Below are positions 29,501-38,656 of a DNA stretch of 64,000 bases, one piece after another. The notes under the pieces were generated by a model, which searched no databases, was not told the DNA's origin, and was given only the letters and a program-made list of their open reading frames with translations. Source of the DNA: Flavobacteriales bacterium (GTDB lineage: Bacteria; Bacteroidota; Bacteroidia; UBA10329); NCBI GenBank assembly GCA_021741075.1, contig JAIOYO010000001.1, forward strand, positions 60,545 to 124,544, written 5' to 3'. A program made the translations under genes and the position numbers. How positions within the stretch are numbered: the first letter of the stretch is position 1; each line of letters begins with the position of its first letter.

Positions 29501-31851
29501 AGCAAGCCGCAGAGCAAAAACGACTTCAGGAAGAGGCTGAGAAAGAAGCTAAGCGATTGGCGGAACTCGCTTCTAAGGAAGAGAAAGAGAGATTAGCAGA
29601 AGAAAAGCGACTAGCAGAAGAGCAAGCCAAGTTAGCGGCCGAAGACGAAGCTAAAAAAGCTAAAGAACTAGCTGCAGCTCAAGCAGCAGAAGAAAAGCGC
29701 CTTGCTGAGGAACAAAAACGATTGAAGGAAGAGGAGTTGGCTCAAGCCAAAGCGGCCGAAGCCAAAGCTGTCGAAGAAAAACAACTACAAGTAGAAGCTG
29801 AAAAAGAAGCCAAGCGTTTGGCAGAACTTGCTTCTAAGGAAGAAAATGCACGTTTAGAAGAGGAACAGAAACGCTTAGCGGAACAGGCTAAACTTGAGGC
29901 AGAGGCACTCGCGACAGCCAAGGCTGAAGAAGAGAAGCGAAAAGCACAAGAAGCGAAAGAACAACAAAAAGCAGATGCACTTAAATCAAAAGAGGAGCAA
30001 GCAAGATTAGCCGAAGAGCGCAAAAAACAAGAAGATGCTGATAAAGAGGCCAAACGATTGGCGGATGAAGCAGCTAGATTGAAAGCAGAACAAGAAAAAG
30101 TGTTTTTGGCAGAGCAATCTCGTTTAGCACAAGAAGAACAAGATCGTTTGGATGCTGCCGAGCAATTTAGGTTGGCAGAAGAAGCTCGCGTAAAGGAGGA
30201 ACTTCGATTAAAGGCGGAAGAAAATGCTAGAAAAGAAGCTGAATTAGCACAAGCCAAAGCCGCGGAAGACCGCAAGAAATCAGAAGAACTTGCTAAGTTG
30301 AAAGAAGACAACAAGAAACGACAAGCAGAAGATGCGGCTCGATTAGCCAAAGAAGAAGAGGAGAAACGGTTGGCAGAGGTTCGATTAGCCGAAGAAGAAA
30401 GACGAGAATTGTTGAGCGAGCAGCAAATGATAGAGTCAGAAGCCAAAAAGAAAGCTGAAGATGAAACTCGTGCCAAAGCAGAAGCGGAACGCTTAGCTGA
30501 ACTTAATCGATTAGCCGCTGAAGATGCCGAAAGGCAAAAACTGTTGGAACAAGAAACTGCCCAGCGAAGGGCTGCTGAAGAAGCGCAACGTAAACAAGTA
30601 GAGTTTGAAGAGCAAGCGCGGCTACAGAAGGCGGAAGAAAAACGACTGCGTTTAGCTGCAGTGCAAGATTCCATTGCACAGGCAGAGGCAGATGTGCTGG
30701 CGCTTGAAGCCGAAAAAATTCTTGCGAAGGAAATAGCCGAAAGAGAAAGCCGTATGAAGGCTGAAGTTGAAGCTCAGGTTAAGAAAGAAATGCAAACGGA
30801 GTTAGAGGCTGAATTGCGTCAAAAAGAATTGACGGAACAAGCGGAATTGGCTGCCGAAGCTGCCCTTGCACGAGAGGAAGAACTTAAGCTGCGCAGGAAA
30901 GAAGACGAGCGTCAACAAAAAATTGCCATGATGGAATCGCGCAAGCGGCAAGAAATGGAAGCTTGGGAGCAGAAGGAAGAAGAGTTATCTAGAAAGCAAG
31001 CAGAAAGAGAAGCCGCTGAAAAAGCACGAGCACAAAAATTGGAACTAGAACGGTTGGAGCACGAGGCAGAAATGGCGCGCCAAGAGGAGGTAGCTAGGAT
31101 TTCAGCAGAGCGAAATGCCGAAAAAGCAGCAGATTTAGAACAAAGAAGATTGCGTGAAGAGGAAACGAAGGCGCGCCAGCTAGCTGCGGCTGAAGAATGG
31201 AAGCAAATGCGAGAAGCGGCTGAACAGGAGCGTAAAGCCGCCCAGGAACAAGCAGACCAGGAAAAAATTGCACGTGCTCAGAAGGAGAAAGATGCACTTC
31301 AGAAATATGAATTGGAGCAGGAAGAAAGACGAAAAGCGGAAATTGCTGAAGCTGCGCGGGTTTCTAAGGATAAAAACGAGTTGGAACGAACCCTGCGTTT
31401 AGAAGAAGAAGCCAAGCGCAAGGAGGAAATTGCCTTAAAAGAAGAAAACTTCCGTAGTAAAAACGAATTTGAGAAGAAGGCGAAAGAATTAGCTCAAAGT
31501 GCGGTTGATTCGGATAGAGATACCTACGAAGCAGAAGTTCGCGCTAAACTAAAAGCAGAGTATGATGCCAAGAGAGAAGCCATTTATGCGAAGGATGCGC
31601 AAAAAACAATAACAACATTCGAAGAAAAACCGAATCAGTATCAGATGGATTTGGCCCAGCGGTATCCAATGGGAATTACAGAAGAATCTGAAGTATTGGG
31701 CAACCGCGAGATTAAAAAACTCATCGTTAAACGCAAAGAAGGTGTCGCCAACGAATATAGCCGCGTAAAGTGGAACTGGGGTGGTATTTACTACTTCAAG
31801 AACGAGCAGAATACCTCTAAAGAGATATTCGATAGAGAAACCAAATGGTAA
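26584..31851 (+). CDS. Giant (1755 aa) secreted E/K/A-rich coiled-coil protein with N-terminal beta-sandwich-like domain, TPR-like repeats and a distinct C-terminal domain
   Basis: Signal peptide IGLFCLTFFASAQ; N-terminal domain; about six ~70-aa helical hairpin repeats (YASLIKQANLLAEQESFSEAKAKYEQAAQLFPEKPE...); ~850-aa charged helical region; C-terminal YPMGITEESEVLGNREIKKLIVKRKEGVANEYSRVKWNWGGIYYFKN. Confidence 0.9.
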   Translation: MIVRRLIHPALKLVLTIGLFCLTFFASAQDKGLDVSGSVKEGWKGLEGTKLTLYKNGKVDKSFTTESNGKFKFFFDVNATYMLDVSKPGYVAKKIEFNTTVPADAPMVWEFDFIVELFQDQSGLNKAIFSNPVAKVHYSAQHNEFDYDLDYSMEFQKQEEEVFEELEKLNEKKVEEEERQRKLAEQQAKDQAKQLAAEQKAKAEEEQKRLAAEADQRKAAEAEAKRLADEQRAKEEADRVAQIEAEKAKIAEEARLKQEAEQEAKRVADAAKAKAEAEQKAKEESEKAKLAEEARLKQEAEQAAKAKADAALKAKEDEYASLIKQANLLAEQESFSEAKAKYEQAAQLFPEKPETKSKLAELEKSMATAKQEQERRDLTKKQYDEMMAQAQELANLGKYEAAINLYGAASGINPDSEMPVFKMNELKEKMAAAKEEEEKRIRQEKFDGLMAQARDAEQAKNFIDAKKLFGEAANLIPEIGQPKEKVAELTKLIAKQEEEKRQQQELDKQFNILMTKGEEMLKSKKFEGAQALFSEATSLNPDDETAKKKLAEVEGLIQAAMAAEAESAKKQEQFNKLIADGTALKATSDRVGAKAKYEEALVLNIDNATAQKQLDKVNAELDEIAKKEKQYNDHLAKGKDFLEQGKFDLATLEFKTSMALKPDAKEPTEQMAKVETKLAELAAQEEERKKNEAAFATLMTSADDLFRQQDYKASKTTYLSAQAIQPDNSDISKRLKAIDELLEKEAAKQAALEAKLEAERKEAAERALLEEEMRLAAEEQLRKEAEARRLEEDRLLAAEAERAAKKEAEDKEIARLAELKRLEDEAQAKLDEEKRQAEEQAKLAAEEEAKKAKELATAQAAEEKRLAEEQKRLKEEELAQAKAAEEQAAEQKRLQEEAEKEAKRLAELASKEEKERLAEEKRQAEEQAKLAAEEEAKKAKELATAQAAEEKRLAEEQKRLKEEELAQAKAAEEQAAEQKRLQEEAEKEAKRLAELASKEEKERLAEEKRLAEEQAKLAAEDEAKKAKELAAAQAAEEKRLAEEQKRLKEEELAQAKAAEAKAVEEKQLQVEAEKEAKRLAELASKEENARLEEEQKRLAEQAKLEAEALATAKAEEEKRKAQEAKEQQKADALKSKEEQARLAEERKKQEDADKEAKRLADEAARLKAEQEKVFLAEQSRLAQEEQDRLDAAEQFRLAEEARVKEELRLKAEENARKEAELAQAKAAEDRKKSEELAKLKEDNKKRQAEDAARLAKEEEEKRLAEVRLAEEERRELLSEQQMIESEAKKKAEDETRAKAEAERLAELNRLAAEDAERQKLLEQETAQRRAAEEAQRKQVEFEEQARLQKAEEKRLRLAAVQDSIAQAEADVLALEAEKILAKEIAERESRMKAEVEAQVKKEMQTELEAELRQKELTEQAELAAEAALAREEELKLRRKEDERQQKIAMMESRKRQEMEAWEQKEEELSRKQAEREAAEKARAQKLELERLEHEAEMARQEEVARISAERNAEKAADLEQRRLREEETKARQLAAAEEWKQMREAAEQERKAAQEQADQEKIARAQKEKDALQKYELEQEERRKAEIAEAARVSKDKNELERTLRLEEEAKRKEEIALKEENFRSKNEFEKKAKELAQSAVDSDRDTYEAEVRAKLKAEYDAKREAIYAKDAQKTITTFEEKPNQYQMDLAQRYPMGITEESEVLGNREIKKLIVKRKEGVANEYSRVKWNWGGIYYFKNEQNTSKEIFDRETKW
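29081..29863 (+). repeat. 261-bp tandem repeat (3 copies) inside the giant coiled-coil gene
   Basis: aaaagcg(a/c)-c/t-agcag-a start points at 29081, 29342 and 29603, i.e. exact 261-bp (87 aa) period; copies 1 and 2 encode identical 87-aa units, copy 3 diverged. Confidence 0.92.
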
Positions 31852-31852
31852 G

Positions 31853-33109
31853 TTATTCGAGGAAAACCTTCTTCGTCAATTGACTTTTTCCATCTGAAAA
31901 TCTACACAAGTAAATGCCACTTGGTAGATTAAGTTCAAAACTCTTAGTGGTTCCTGCATTCACTCTAGTAGACAAAACCTCACGACCAGCATAGTCGAAT
32001 ACGTTTAGTTGAATAATTGAATTAAGCACGTTTTTTAAGGACAAAACGCTATTCACTACCTGTATTTCCAAATTGTAAAGTGAGTTTTCTTGAATTGATG
32101 AGGGACTCAGATTAACTTCAAAAACGGTTGTGTCTGCATCGCAATTGGAACTTGCAATGTGAGTTACGGAGTACGTTCCAGAATTAGGAAATGTGTGCGA
32201 AGTAATTTCTTGATTGGAAGTTTCGCCATCTCCAAAGTTCCAGTGGTGCGTAGTTGCGTTTACTGATGCGCCATTAAAATCTACTGTCAGTCCAGAGTTA
32301 ATACCGAAACCAGCATTCGAAACGACATCTTGATGACCGATATACCAATTACTCAGACTATCTAAAACTATATCCTCGGCCAGTTGTTGCAAATCCTCTG
32401 CATCCTGCTGGCCAATGCTCGAATAATACTCAATTCCAACGGGCGATTTTCTGAAAATGGTGGCGTAGAAAACACAGGCATTCAAATAAGTTCCCCAAGC
32501 GCTTGGATGGCTTCCGTCTCCAGAGTAAAGTCCGTTCCAAAAGAAATTATCGTCAACCGACATTTGGTGCCAAGCGGCACCGCAAGGGGCAACCGTTGCA
32601 TTATTGTTAACTCCCATTTCCAAATAGCTAGTACGTAAACGTGCGTTCATTCCTTCAAATGTGCAAAGCGGAGGGTATCCTGCACAATTGCTTTGGTCGC
32701 CATCGCGTCTCCCCCAAGTCATAAAGAAAATGGGCTCGCTGCAAGCGTAATTCGATTTAATTGAATCAACTAAAATTGCCGCATAAGGATAGGTTTGAGA
32801 AGCCACTTGCGCGGGTGGAAAAGATGGCATTTGACTCTGTTCTTGAAGCACTACAAAATCCCATTCTCGGCTAGCAATTTTCCCTAAAGTTGTGGCATTG
32901 GTAGAATGACCTTGGAATGTGTACCCACCTGGAGTATTTGACTCGTGATAAATTGAATCGCCACCAGCCAATGCCAAACTCTTAAGCGTTCCAGGCAAAT
33001 CGGCTGTGTAGACGTAGCTGTTACCAATGAACAGAATTGACGTTTGTTGCGCATTTGCAACGAATGAAACAAAGCAAAAAATGCCAAGGCAGAGAATAAG
33101 GTTCTTCAT
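31853..33109 (-). CDS. Secreted SGNH/DUF4886-like hydrolase with PKD domain and T9SS sorting domain
   Basis: Signal peptide; ILFIGNSYVYTADLPGTL; GDGSHPSAWGTYLNACVFY; PKD-like HHWNFGDGETSNQEITSHTFPNSGTYSVTHI; C-terminal GIYLCRFSDGKSQLTKKVFLE. Confidence 0.82.
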   Translation of the reverse strand: MKNLILCLGIFCFVSFVANAQQTSILFIGNSYVYTADLPGTLKSLALAGGDSIYHESNTPGGYTFQGHSTNATTLGKIASREWDFVVLQEQSQMPSFPPAQVASQTYPYAAILVDSIKSNYACSEPIFFMTWGRRDGDQSNCAGYPPLCTFEGMNARLRTSYLEMGVNNNATVAPCGAAWHQMSVDDNFFWNGLYSGDGSHPSAWGTYLNACVFYATIFRKSPVGIEYYSSIGQQDAEDLQQLAEDIVLDSLSNWYIGHQDVVSNAGFGINSGLTVDFNGASVNATTHHWNFGDGETSNQEITSHTFPNSGTYSVTHIASSNCDADTTVFEVNLSPSSIQENSLYNLEIQVVNSVLSLKNVLNSIIQLNVFDYAGREVLSTRVNAGTTKSFELNLPSGIYLCRFSDGKSQLTKKVFLE

Positions 33110-33145
33110 AGTGATATTTTTGATGTGGACTTTAGACGACCTTAA

Positions 33146-34195
33146 TCAGAAATGGAGGCGTGCTTTTGGCATCACAGAAAATGCAGCAAAATCTGAGTTC
33201 AGATATTTGAAATAACCTACAATTCCAATCATGGCAGCATTATCCGTACAGTATTCAAACTTGGGAATGTGCGATCTGATTCCATGTTTTTTAGCTAGTT
33301 CGTGAAATCGGGTTCTGAGTTCAGAATTGGCCGAAACACCTCCAGCTAAAGCAATGTCTTTTACGTTATGAACGAGCATTGCTTCCTCCATTTTAGAAAG
33401 TAGATAACTCACCAAATGATTCTGATAAGACGCACAGATATTGTTCAAATTCTCAGCAATGAACTCAGCATTCAATTTCATTTCCTTCTGAAGATGATAG
33501 AGGAATGATGTTTTAATTCCACTAAAACTGAAATCAAATCCATCCGTTTTCGGATTGGCATAGCTGAATTTAGACGCATCGCCTGTTGTGGCTAGTTTGT
33601 CAATCATTGGGCCGCCCGGATAACCGAGATTGAGAATTTTGGCAGCTTTATCGAAAGCTTCGCCAGCAGCATCATCAATCGTTTTACCGATTACGGTCAT
33701 TTTAAGAGGTTCTTCAACCAGTACAATCTGTGTATGACCACCACTAACGGTAAGGTTTAAGAATGGGAATTCAGGTTCAGTTTCTCCTTCTTCTTTAATA
33801 AAATGCGCCAAAATATGTGCCTGCATGTGGTCCGCTGCAATAAGTGGAATTCCTAGCGAAAGGGCTAAGGTTTTTGCAAACGAACCTCCGACTAGCAAGC
33901 TTCCCATCAAACCCGGACCTTCTGTAAAAGCAATGGCGTTCAAATCATTCTTGGAAAATCCAGCTTTTTTTAGCGCTCGGTCAACCACTGGAACGATGTT
34001 TTTTTGATGCTCGCGTGATGCCAATTCAGGCACAACTCCACCAAATTCGCGATGCACATCCTGATTAGCAATAATGTTTGAAAGAACACGATTACCTAGT
34101 AGAACAGCGGCAGATGTATCATCGCAAGACGATTCAATCGCTAGAATGAGCGGATATTCAACCTCGGTATTGTTATTGGTTACTTTTGCTGACAA
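33146..34195 (-). CDS. tsaD: tRNA N6-adenosine threonylcarbamoyltransferase (probable TTG start)
   Basis: ILAIESSCDDTSAAVL, VPELASREHQKNIVPVV, HMQAHILAHF, SGGHTQIVLV, LAGGVSANSELR. Confidence 0.96.
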   Translation of the reverse strand: MSAKVTNNNTEVEYPLILAIESSCDDTSAAVLLGNRVLSNIIANQDVHREFGGVVPELASREHQKNIVPVVDRALKKAGFSKNDLNAIAFTEGPGLMGSLLVGGSFAKTLALSLGIPLIAADHMQAHILAHFIKEEGETEPEFPFLNLTVSGGHTQIVLVEEPLKMTVIGKTIDDAAGEAFDKAAKILNLGYPGGPMIDKLATTGDASKFSYANPKTDGFDFSFSGIKTSFLYHLQKEMKLNAEFIAENLNNICASYQNHLVSYLLSKMEEAMLVHNVKDIALAGGVSANSELRTRFHELAKKHGIRSHIPKFEYCTDNAAMIGIVGYFKYLNSDFAAFSVMPKARLHF

Positions 34196-34210
34196 GGGTT
34201 TCTGAGGTCG

Positions 34211-37200
34211 ATGATTTTCAAAAGTATCAAAAAAGCCTTCGCTTGGTTTTCAATTCTAATCGTGCTTTTTATGCTGCTGATTGGAGGTGGATACATCGCG
34301 CTCAGAAGTCCCAAAGTTCAAACACGATTAACCCAATATATCGCTACCTACCTTTCTGAAGAGCTAAACACGGAGGTCTCTGTTAAGGGAGTTGACATTG
34401 GCTTTTTTAATCGATTGATTTTAGAAGGGCTATACGTGCAAGATTTGAAGGGTGATACGCTAGCATATTTAAGTGATTTACATCTAGGATTAAAGTCTGT
34501 AAGCCTCGAAAAGCATGAGGTTAAATTCAATAAAGTTCGGATTGACGACCTAAAGTTTTATCTCCATAAATACGAGGGAGACGAGAAATTAAGCATCCAG
34601 TTTTTACTCGATTATTTCGCAGTTCCTAAAGACACAACAAAAGGTCCAACTTGGGGATTGACCTCCACAGCCTTGGAGCTTCGAAATGCCTCTTTTCAGC
34701 TTCGAAATCATTATTCAGAATCTACCAGTATTGGAATCGATTACAAGGATTTAGATGTGAGAAACATCAACCTTCTGATTTCTGAAATTAAGATTGATGT
34801 TGATACCATTTTTGGAAATGTGGAACGAATAAACTGCCGCGAGAATCGTGGATTCTTCTTAAAAGATTTTAAGGGAATTGTGAAGGTTAGTCCATCTGAA
34901 TTAAAGGTTGATGATTTGGTGATTCAAACGGCTTCTAGCGACTTGAGTTTGGACTTGCACTACACATATCGTGATTGGAGTGATTATCTTACGTTTATTG
35001 ATTCCGTGCGTATGGATTATACCTTCCGCGAATCCGTTATCAATTTTAAGGACATTTCGTTTTTTGCGCCTGCACTAACAGGATTAAGCGAAGTGCTCAA
35101 AATTTCTGGTCGGGTTTATGGACCAGTTTCAAGGATGAATGCCCGAAACCTCAAACTCTCGTACGGAAATTCAACTATGCTGGAAGGAGATTTAGATCTT
35201 GATGGATTGCCCGATATACGAGAAACGTTCCTTCACTTTAATCTCAAGCGATTTAAAACAAGATATTCTGACTTAATAAAGATTCCTATTCCTCCTTTTG
35301 AAAATGGAAAACATCTGCAGGTTCCAGCGAACATTTCAAATCTAGGCGAACTAGATTTTAAAGGCACATTTACAGGTTTCGTAAACGATTTTGTTGCAAA
35401 CGGAAAACTAATAACTTCTATAGGTCAGCTACGAACAGATATTTCGCTTAAACAGAATGAAAAAACTGGTCAGTTGGCCTACAATGGAGAACTTCAGTCT
35501 ATAGGTTTTGATATTGGTAAATTCCTAGAAGACGAGCGTTTAGGTAAGGTTACGCTCAGTGCAAAAGTTACTGGTTCTGGAATAACCAAGGAAGAGATAA
35601 ATGCTGTTTTAGTTGGAAATGTGAATTCTGCCGAATTGATTGGCTACGACTACAAAAAAATTGAAGTGAATGGTGAGTTTGCACGTAGTATGTTTAGTGG
35701 AGAAGTAAGTGTGAATGATACGAATGTTGCCCTGATTTTTCGGGGAGGATTTGACATTAGCCAGCAGTTGCCTCAATTCAATTTTCATGCAGATGTTACT
35801 CATGCCAATTTGTACGAGCTCCATCTTCTACAAAAGCGCGAAGGCGCAACCATAAGTGGAGTTATGGATGTGGATTTTACAGGAAATGATATTGATAATC
35901 TTATTGGTACAATCGAAATTTCAAATGGAACGTATCAGCAAGAAGGAGACGCACGGTTCTCTATCGATAAGTTTTCGTTAGATGTAACCGAGTTTTCGGG
36001 TAAGAAGAATCTGAAACTCAGATCTGGCATTGTAGATGCCGACTTCAATGGAAAATTCAATTTCAGAAACATTCCCAAGGCCGTAAATAATCTGTTACGA
36101 AAACACTTGCCTAGCTACGCAAAAGGATTTGAACAGCTTAAAGAGGATGAAGGATTGGAGTTCGATTTCAACATTGATTTAAAAAGCACAGAATTACTTA
36201 CCTACTTGTTTGCCAAAGATTTGGCAGTGAGCGATAGTTCAAATTTTAGTGGAAGCTATTCTTCTGTCACCGATGAGATTTTTCTTAGAGGAAAGTTGAA
36301 GGAAGTAAGTTTTAAAAGTGTGGTTTTTGACAACATCCAAATAGAAGCAGAAAACCCTAGAAAAGAATTTAGGTTAGGCGTTTTTGCAGATAAAGTAAAG
36401 TTTACAGATTCACTCTATTTGGCTTCATTTGAGATGACCTCATTCACATTTGAAGACAGTTTAGGGTTGGTAGTTAAATGGAACAACAAAACCAAGATTG
36501 CAAACAAAGCCTTTATTCAAGGAGTAGCTTCCTTTCCTAAAAATGAGGAAGTTAGTTTTCATTTAGAAGAGTCAAAAATTACCGTTGCAGGGTTGGATTG
36601 GGTGGTTCAGCCTGACAATCTTCTTCAAATTGACACTACAGAAATCACATTTACAAATTTTAGATTTTTAAGCGGCAACCAAAGCATTGGATTGAATGGA
36701 AAAATTGCCAAAGACCCAAATGCCAAACTTAATGTCAGATTGAAAAACTTCGATCTACAAAACTTCAATTTGGCAACGCAACGTTCTGGTTTAACGCTTG
36801 ATGGAATCATTTCTGGCAGCGCTCAAATTTCTGGCGTTTACGATAAGTTATTTCTAACAAATCAATTAGAGGTCGATTCCTTAGTAGTGAATAACGTACT
36901 GATTGGAACAGGCGAATTGAATAATACTTGGATTCCAGCGACCAAAAGCATTCAGGTATTTGGACTCTTTCAACGAGGAGATGCTACTAGTTTAAGCGTG
37001 GTAGGAGAATTTTTACCAGGTAATGACCGTAAGCAGAATTTCAATATTAAGGCAATGATTGACCAAATTCCGCTCAGCGTTTTCAACCCTTACATCGATA
37101 AGGTAATTACAGATGTTAAAGGAATTGCGAAAGCAGATTTGAGCTTGAAAGGAACCATTAAGAAACCAGAACTTTCGGGAATTGTCATTCTGAAGGAAGC

Positions 37201-38644
37201 AGACCTCCTATTCACGTATCTCAACACTCGGTTCAGTATTTCAGATACGGTGGAGGTAAAGCCAAATGGATTTTACGGAACCAATCTTGAAATTGCAGAT
37301 GAAACCGGGAAAACGGGCTTTATTAACGGCTGGGTTAAGCACGAAAACTTTAAAAATATCCAGTTTGATGCTAGGTTAGAAGCCAACGATTTCTTGGCGT
37401 TAAACACAAACTCAGCTATGAATTCGTTGTATTACGGAAAAGCCTATGGTACTGGTAACGTTCATTTTTTTGGCAATCCTAAGGACATGCACCTCGAACT
37501 CTCCATGAAAACAGAACGTGGAACTCGTTTCAATATTCCACTTTTTGGAGCTAAAAGCGTGAATGAATCCGATTTTATCACTTTCGTTAAGCCAAAAGGA
37601 ACAGAAAGCGAAGTAAAGATTGATGATGAATTTAAAGTGACTTTCAAAAACCTAACCTTGGATATGGACATTGAGGTGACTTCAGAAGCCGAAGTTCAAC
37701 TCATTTTCGACCCTAAAGTTGGAGACATTATCAAAGGAAAGGGCGATGGAGATATCAACATGTCACTTGATCGTTCCGGAAATTTCAAAATGTTTGGGAA
37801 CTACTACATCAACAAAGGAGAATACCTATTTACGCTTCAAAACATCATTAACAAAAAGTTTCTTATTGAACAGGGAGGAACCATTAACTGGAGCGGAAGT
37901 CCGTATGATGCGCTTATTAACATTGAAGCTCGTTATGGCGTTAGAACCGCACTTTACGATTTGATGTACCCTGATACAAGCGACATCTACCGAAAACGGA
38001 TTCAAGTAGATTGTATTTTGACAATGACCGATAATCTATTGAATCCGAACATCACGTTTGATGTAGATCTGCCCAATTCAGACGAAGCCACCAAAACGGA
38101 TGTAAGAAATAAAATTGGAGTTGGAAATATCCAAGAAATGAACCGGCAAGTGTTCGGATTGCTTGTTCTAAATCGATTCTTTCCAACAGAAGATCAGAAT
38201 CAGGCGCTTCAGCAAGCCGGAGGTTTTTTCCAGTCCAGCTCTGCCGAAATGGTTTCTAATCAGTTGAGCAGTTGGCTATCTAAGATTAGTAACGATTTTG
38301 ATATTGGATTAAACTACCGCCCAGGAGATAATGTGACAAGCGATGAAGTGCAAGCATCTTTATCGACTCAGTTGTTCAACAACCGCATTCTCGTAGACGG
38401 GAATGTGGGCGTGGCTAATACACAATCTAGCTCGAGTAATATCGTAGGTGACGTGAATATCGAATACAAAATCACATCGGATGGAAGATTTAGAGTACGT
38501 GCTTTTAACAAGAGCAACGACATCAATACGTTGGTAAACAATGCTCCTTTTACGCAAGGAGTTGGACTTTCTTACCAACAGGATTTTGATAAGCTCAGCG
38601 ATCTTTTTAAGAAGTGGAAAAAGAAAACGGATAGCCCTAAATAA
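34211..38644 (+). CDS. tamB: Translocation/assembly module TamB family protein
   Basis: 1477-aa ORF, single N-terminal TM helix, AsmA/DUF490-like repeats, C-terminal TamB domain (GDGDINMSLDRSGNFKMFGNYYINKGEYLFTLQNIINKKFLIEQGGTINWSGSPYDALINIEARY). Confidence 0.92.
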   Translation: MIFKSIKKAFAWFSILIVLFMLLIGGGYIALRSPKVQTRLTQYIATYLSEELNTEVSVKGVDIGFFNRLILEGLYVQDLKGDTLAYLSDLHLGLKSVSLEKHEVKFNKVRIDDLKFYLHKYEGDEKLSIQFLLDYFAVPKDTTKGPTWGLTSTALELRNASFQLRNHYSESTSIGIDYKDLDVRNINLLISEIKIDVDTIFGNVERINCRENRGFFLKDFKGIVKVSPSELKVDDLVIQTASSDLSLDLHYTYRDWSDYLTFIDSVRMDYTFRESVINFKDISFFAPALTGLSEVLKISGRVYGPVSRMNARNLKLSYGNSTMLEGDLDLDGLPDIRETFLHFNLKRFKTRYSDLIKIPIPPFENGKHLQVPANISNLGELDFKGTFTGFVNDFVANGKLITSIGQLRTDISLKQNEKTGQLAYNGELQSIGFDIGKFLEDERLGKVTLSAKVTGSGITKEEINAVLVGNVNSAELIGYDYKKIEVNGEFARSMFSGEVSVNDTNVALIFRGGFDISQQLPQFNFHADVTHANLYELHLLQKREGATISGVMDVDFTGNDIDNLIGTIEISNGTYQQEGDARFSIDKFSLDVTEFSGKKNLKLRSGIVDADFNGKFNFRNIPKAVNNLLRKHLPSYAKGFEQLKEDEGLEFDFNIDLKSTELLTYLFAKDLAVSDSSNFSGSYSSVTDEIFLRGKLKEVSFKSVVFDNIQIEAENPRKEFRLGVFADKVKFTDSLYLASFEMTSFTFEDSLGLVVKWNNKTKIANKAFIQGVASFPKNEEVSFHLEESKITVAGLDWVVQPDNLLQIDTTEITFTNFRFLSGNQSIGLNGKIAKDPNAKLNVRLKNFDLQNFNLATQRSGLTLDGIISGSAQISGVYDKLFLTNQLEVDSLVVNNVLIGTGELNNTWIPATKSIQVFGLFQRGDATSLSVVGEFLPGNDRKQNFNIKAMIDQIPLSVFNPYIDKVITDVKGIAKADLSLKGTIKKPELSGIVILKEADLLFTYLNTRFSISDTVEVKPNGFYGTNLEIADETGKTGFINGWVKHENFKNIQFDARLEANDFLALNTNSAMNSLYYGKAYGTGNVHFFGNPKDMHLELSMKTERGTRFNIPLFGAKSVNESDFITFVKPKGTESEVKIDDEFKVTFKNLTLDMDIEVTSEAEVQLIFDPKVGDIIKGKGDGDINMSLDRSGNFKMFGNYYINKGEYLFTLQNIINKKFLIEQGGTINWSGSPYDALINIEARYGVRTALYDLMYPDTSDIYRKRIQVDCILTMTDNLLNPNITFDVDLPNSDEATKTDVRNKIGVGNIQEMNRQVFGLLVLNRFFPTEDQNQALQQAGGFFQSSSAEMVSNQLSSWLSKISNDFDIGLNYRPGDNVTSDEVQASLSTQLFNNRILVDGNVGVANTQSSSSNIVGDVNIEYKITSDGRFRVRAFNKSNDINTLVNNAPFTQGVGLSYQQDFDKLSDLFKKWKKKTDSPK

Positions 38645-38656
38645 GCGCGTGTATGT

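Noticed and set aside
29742-30674. 310-aa minus-strand ORF rich in Ser/Ala/Cys antisense to the giant coiled-coil gene
   Set aside because: Low-complexity mirror of GAA/AAG/GCA codons on the plus strand; no start context and no domain. Same for 27153-27722, 28254-28649, 28755-29015.
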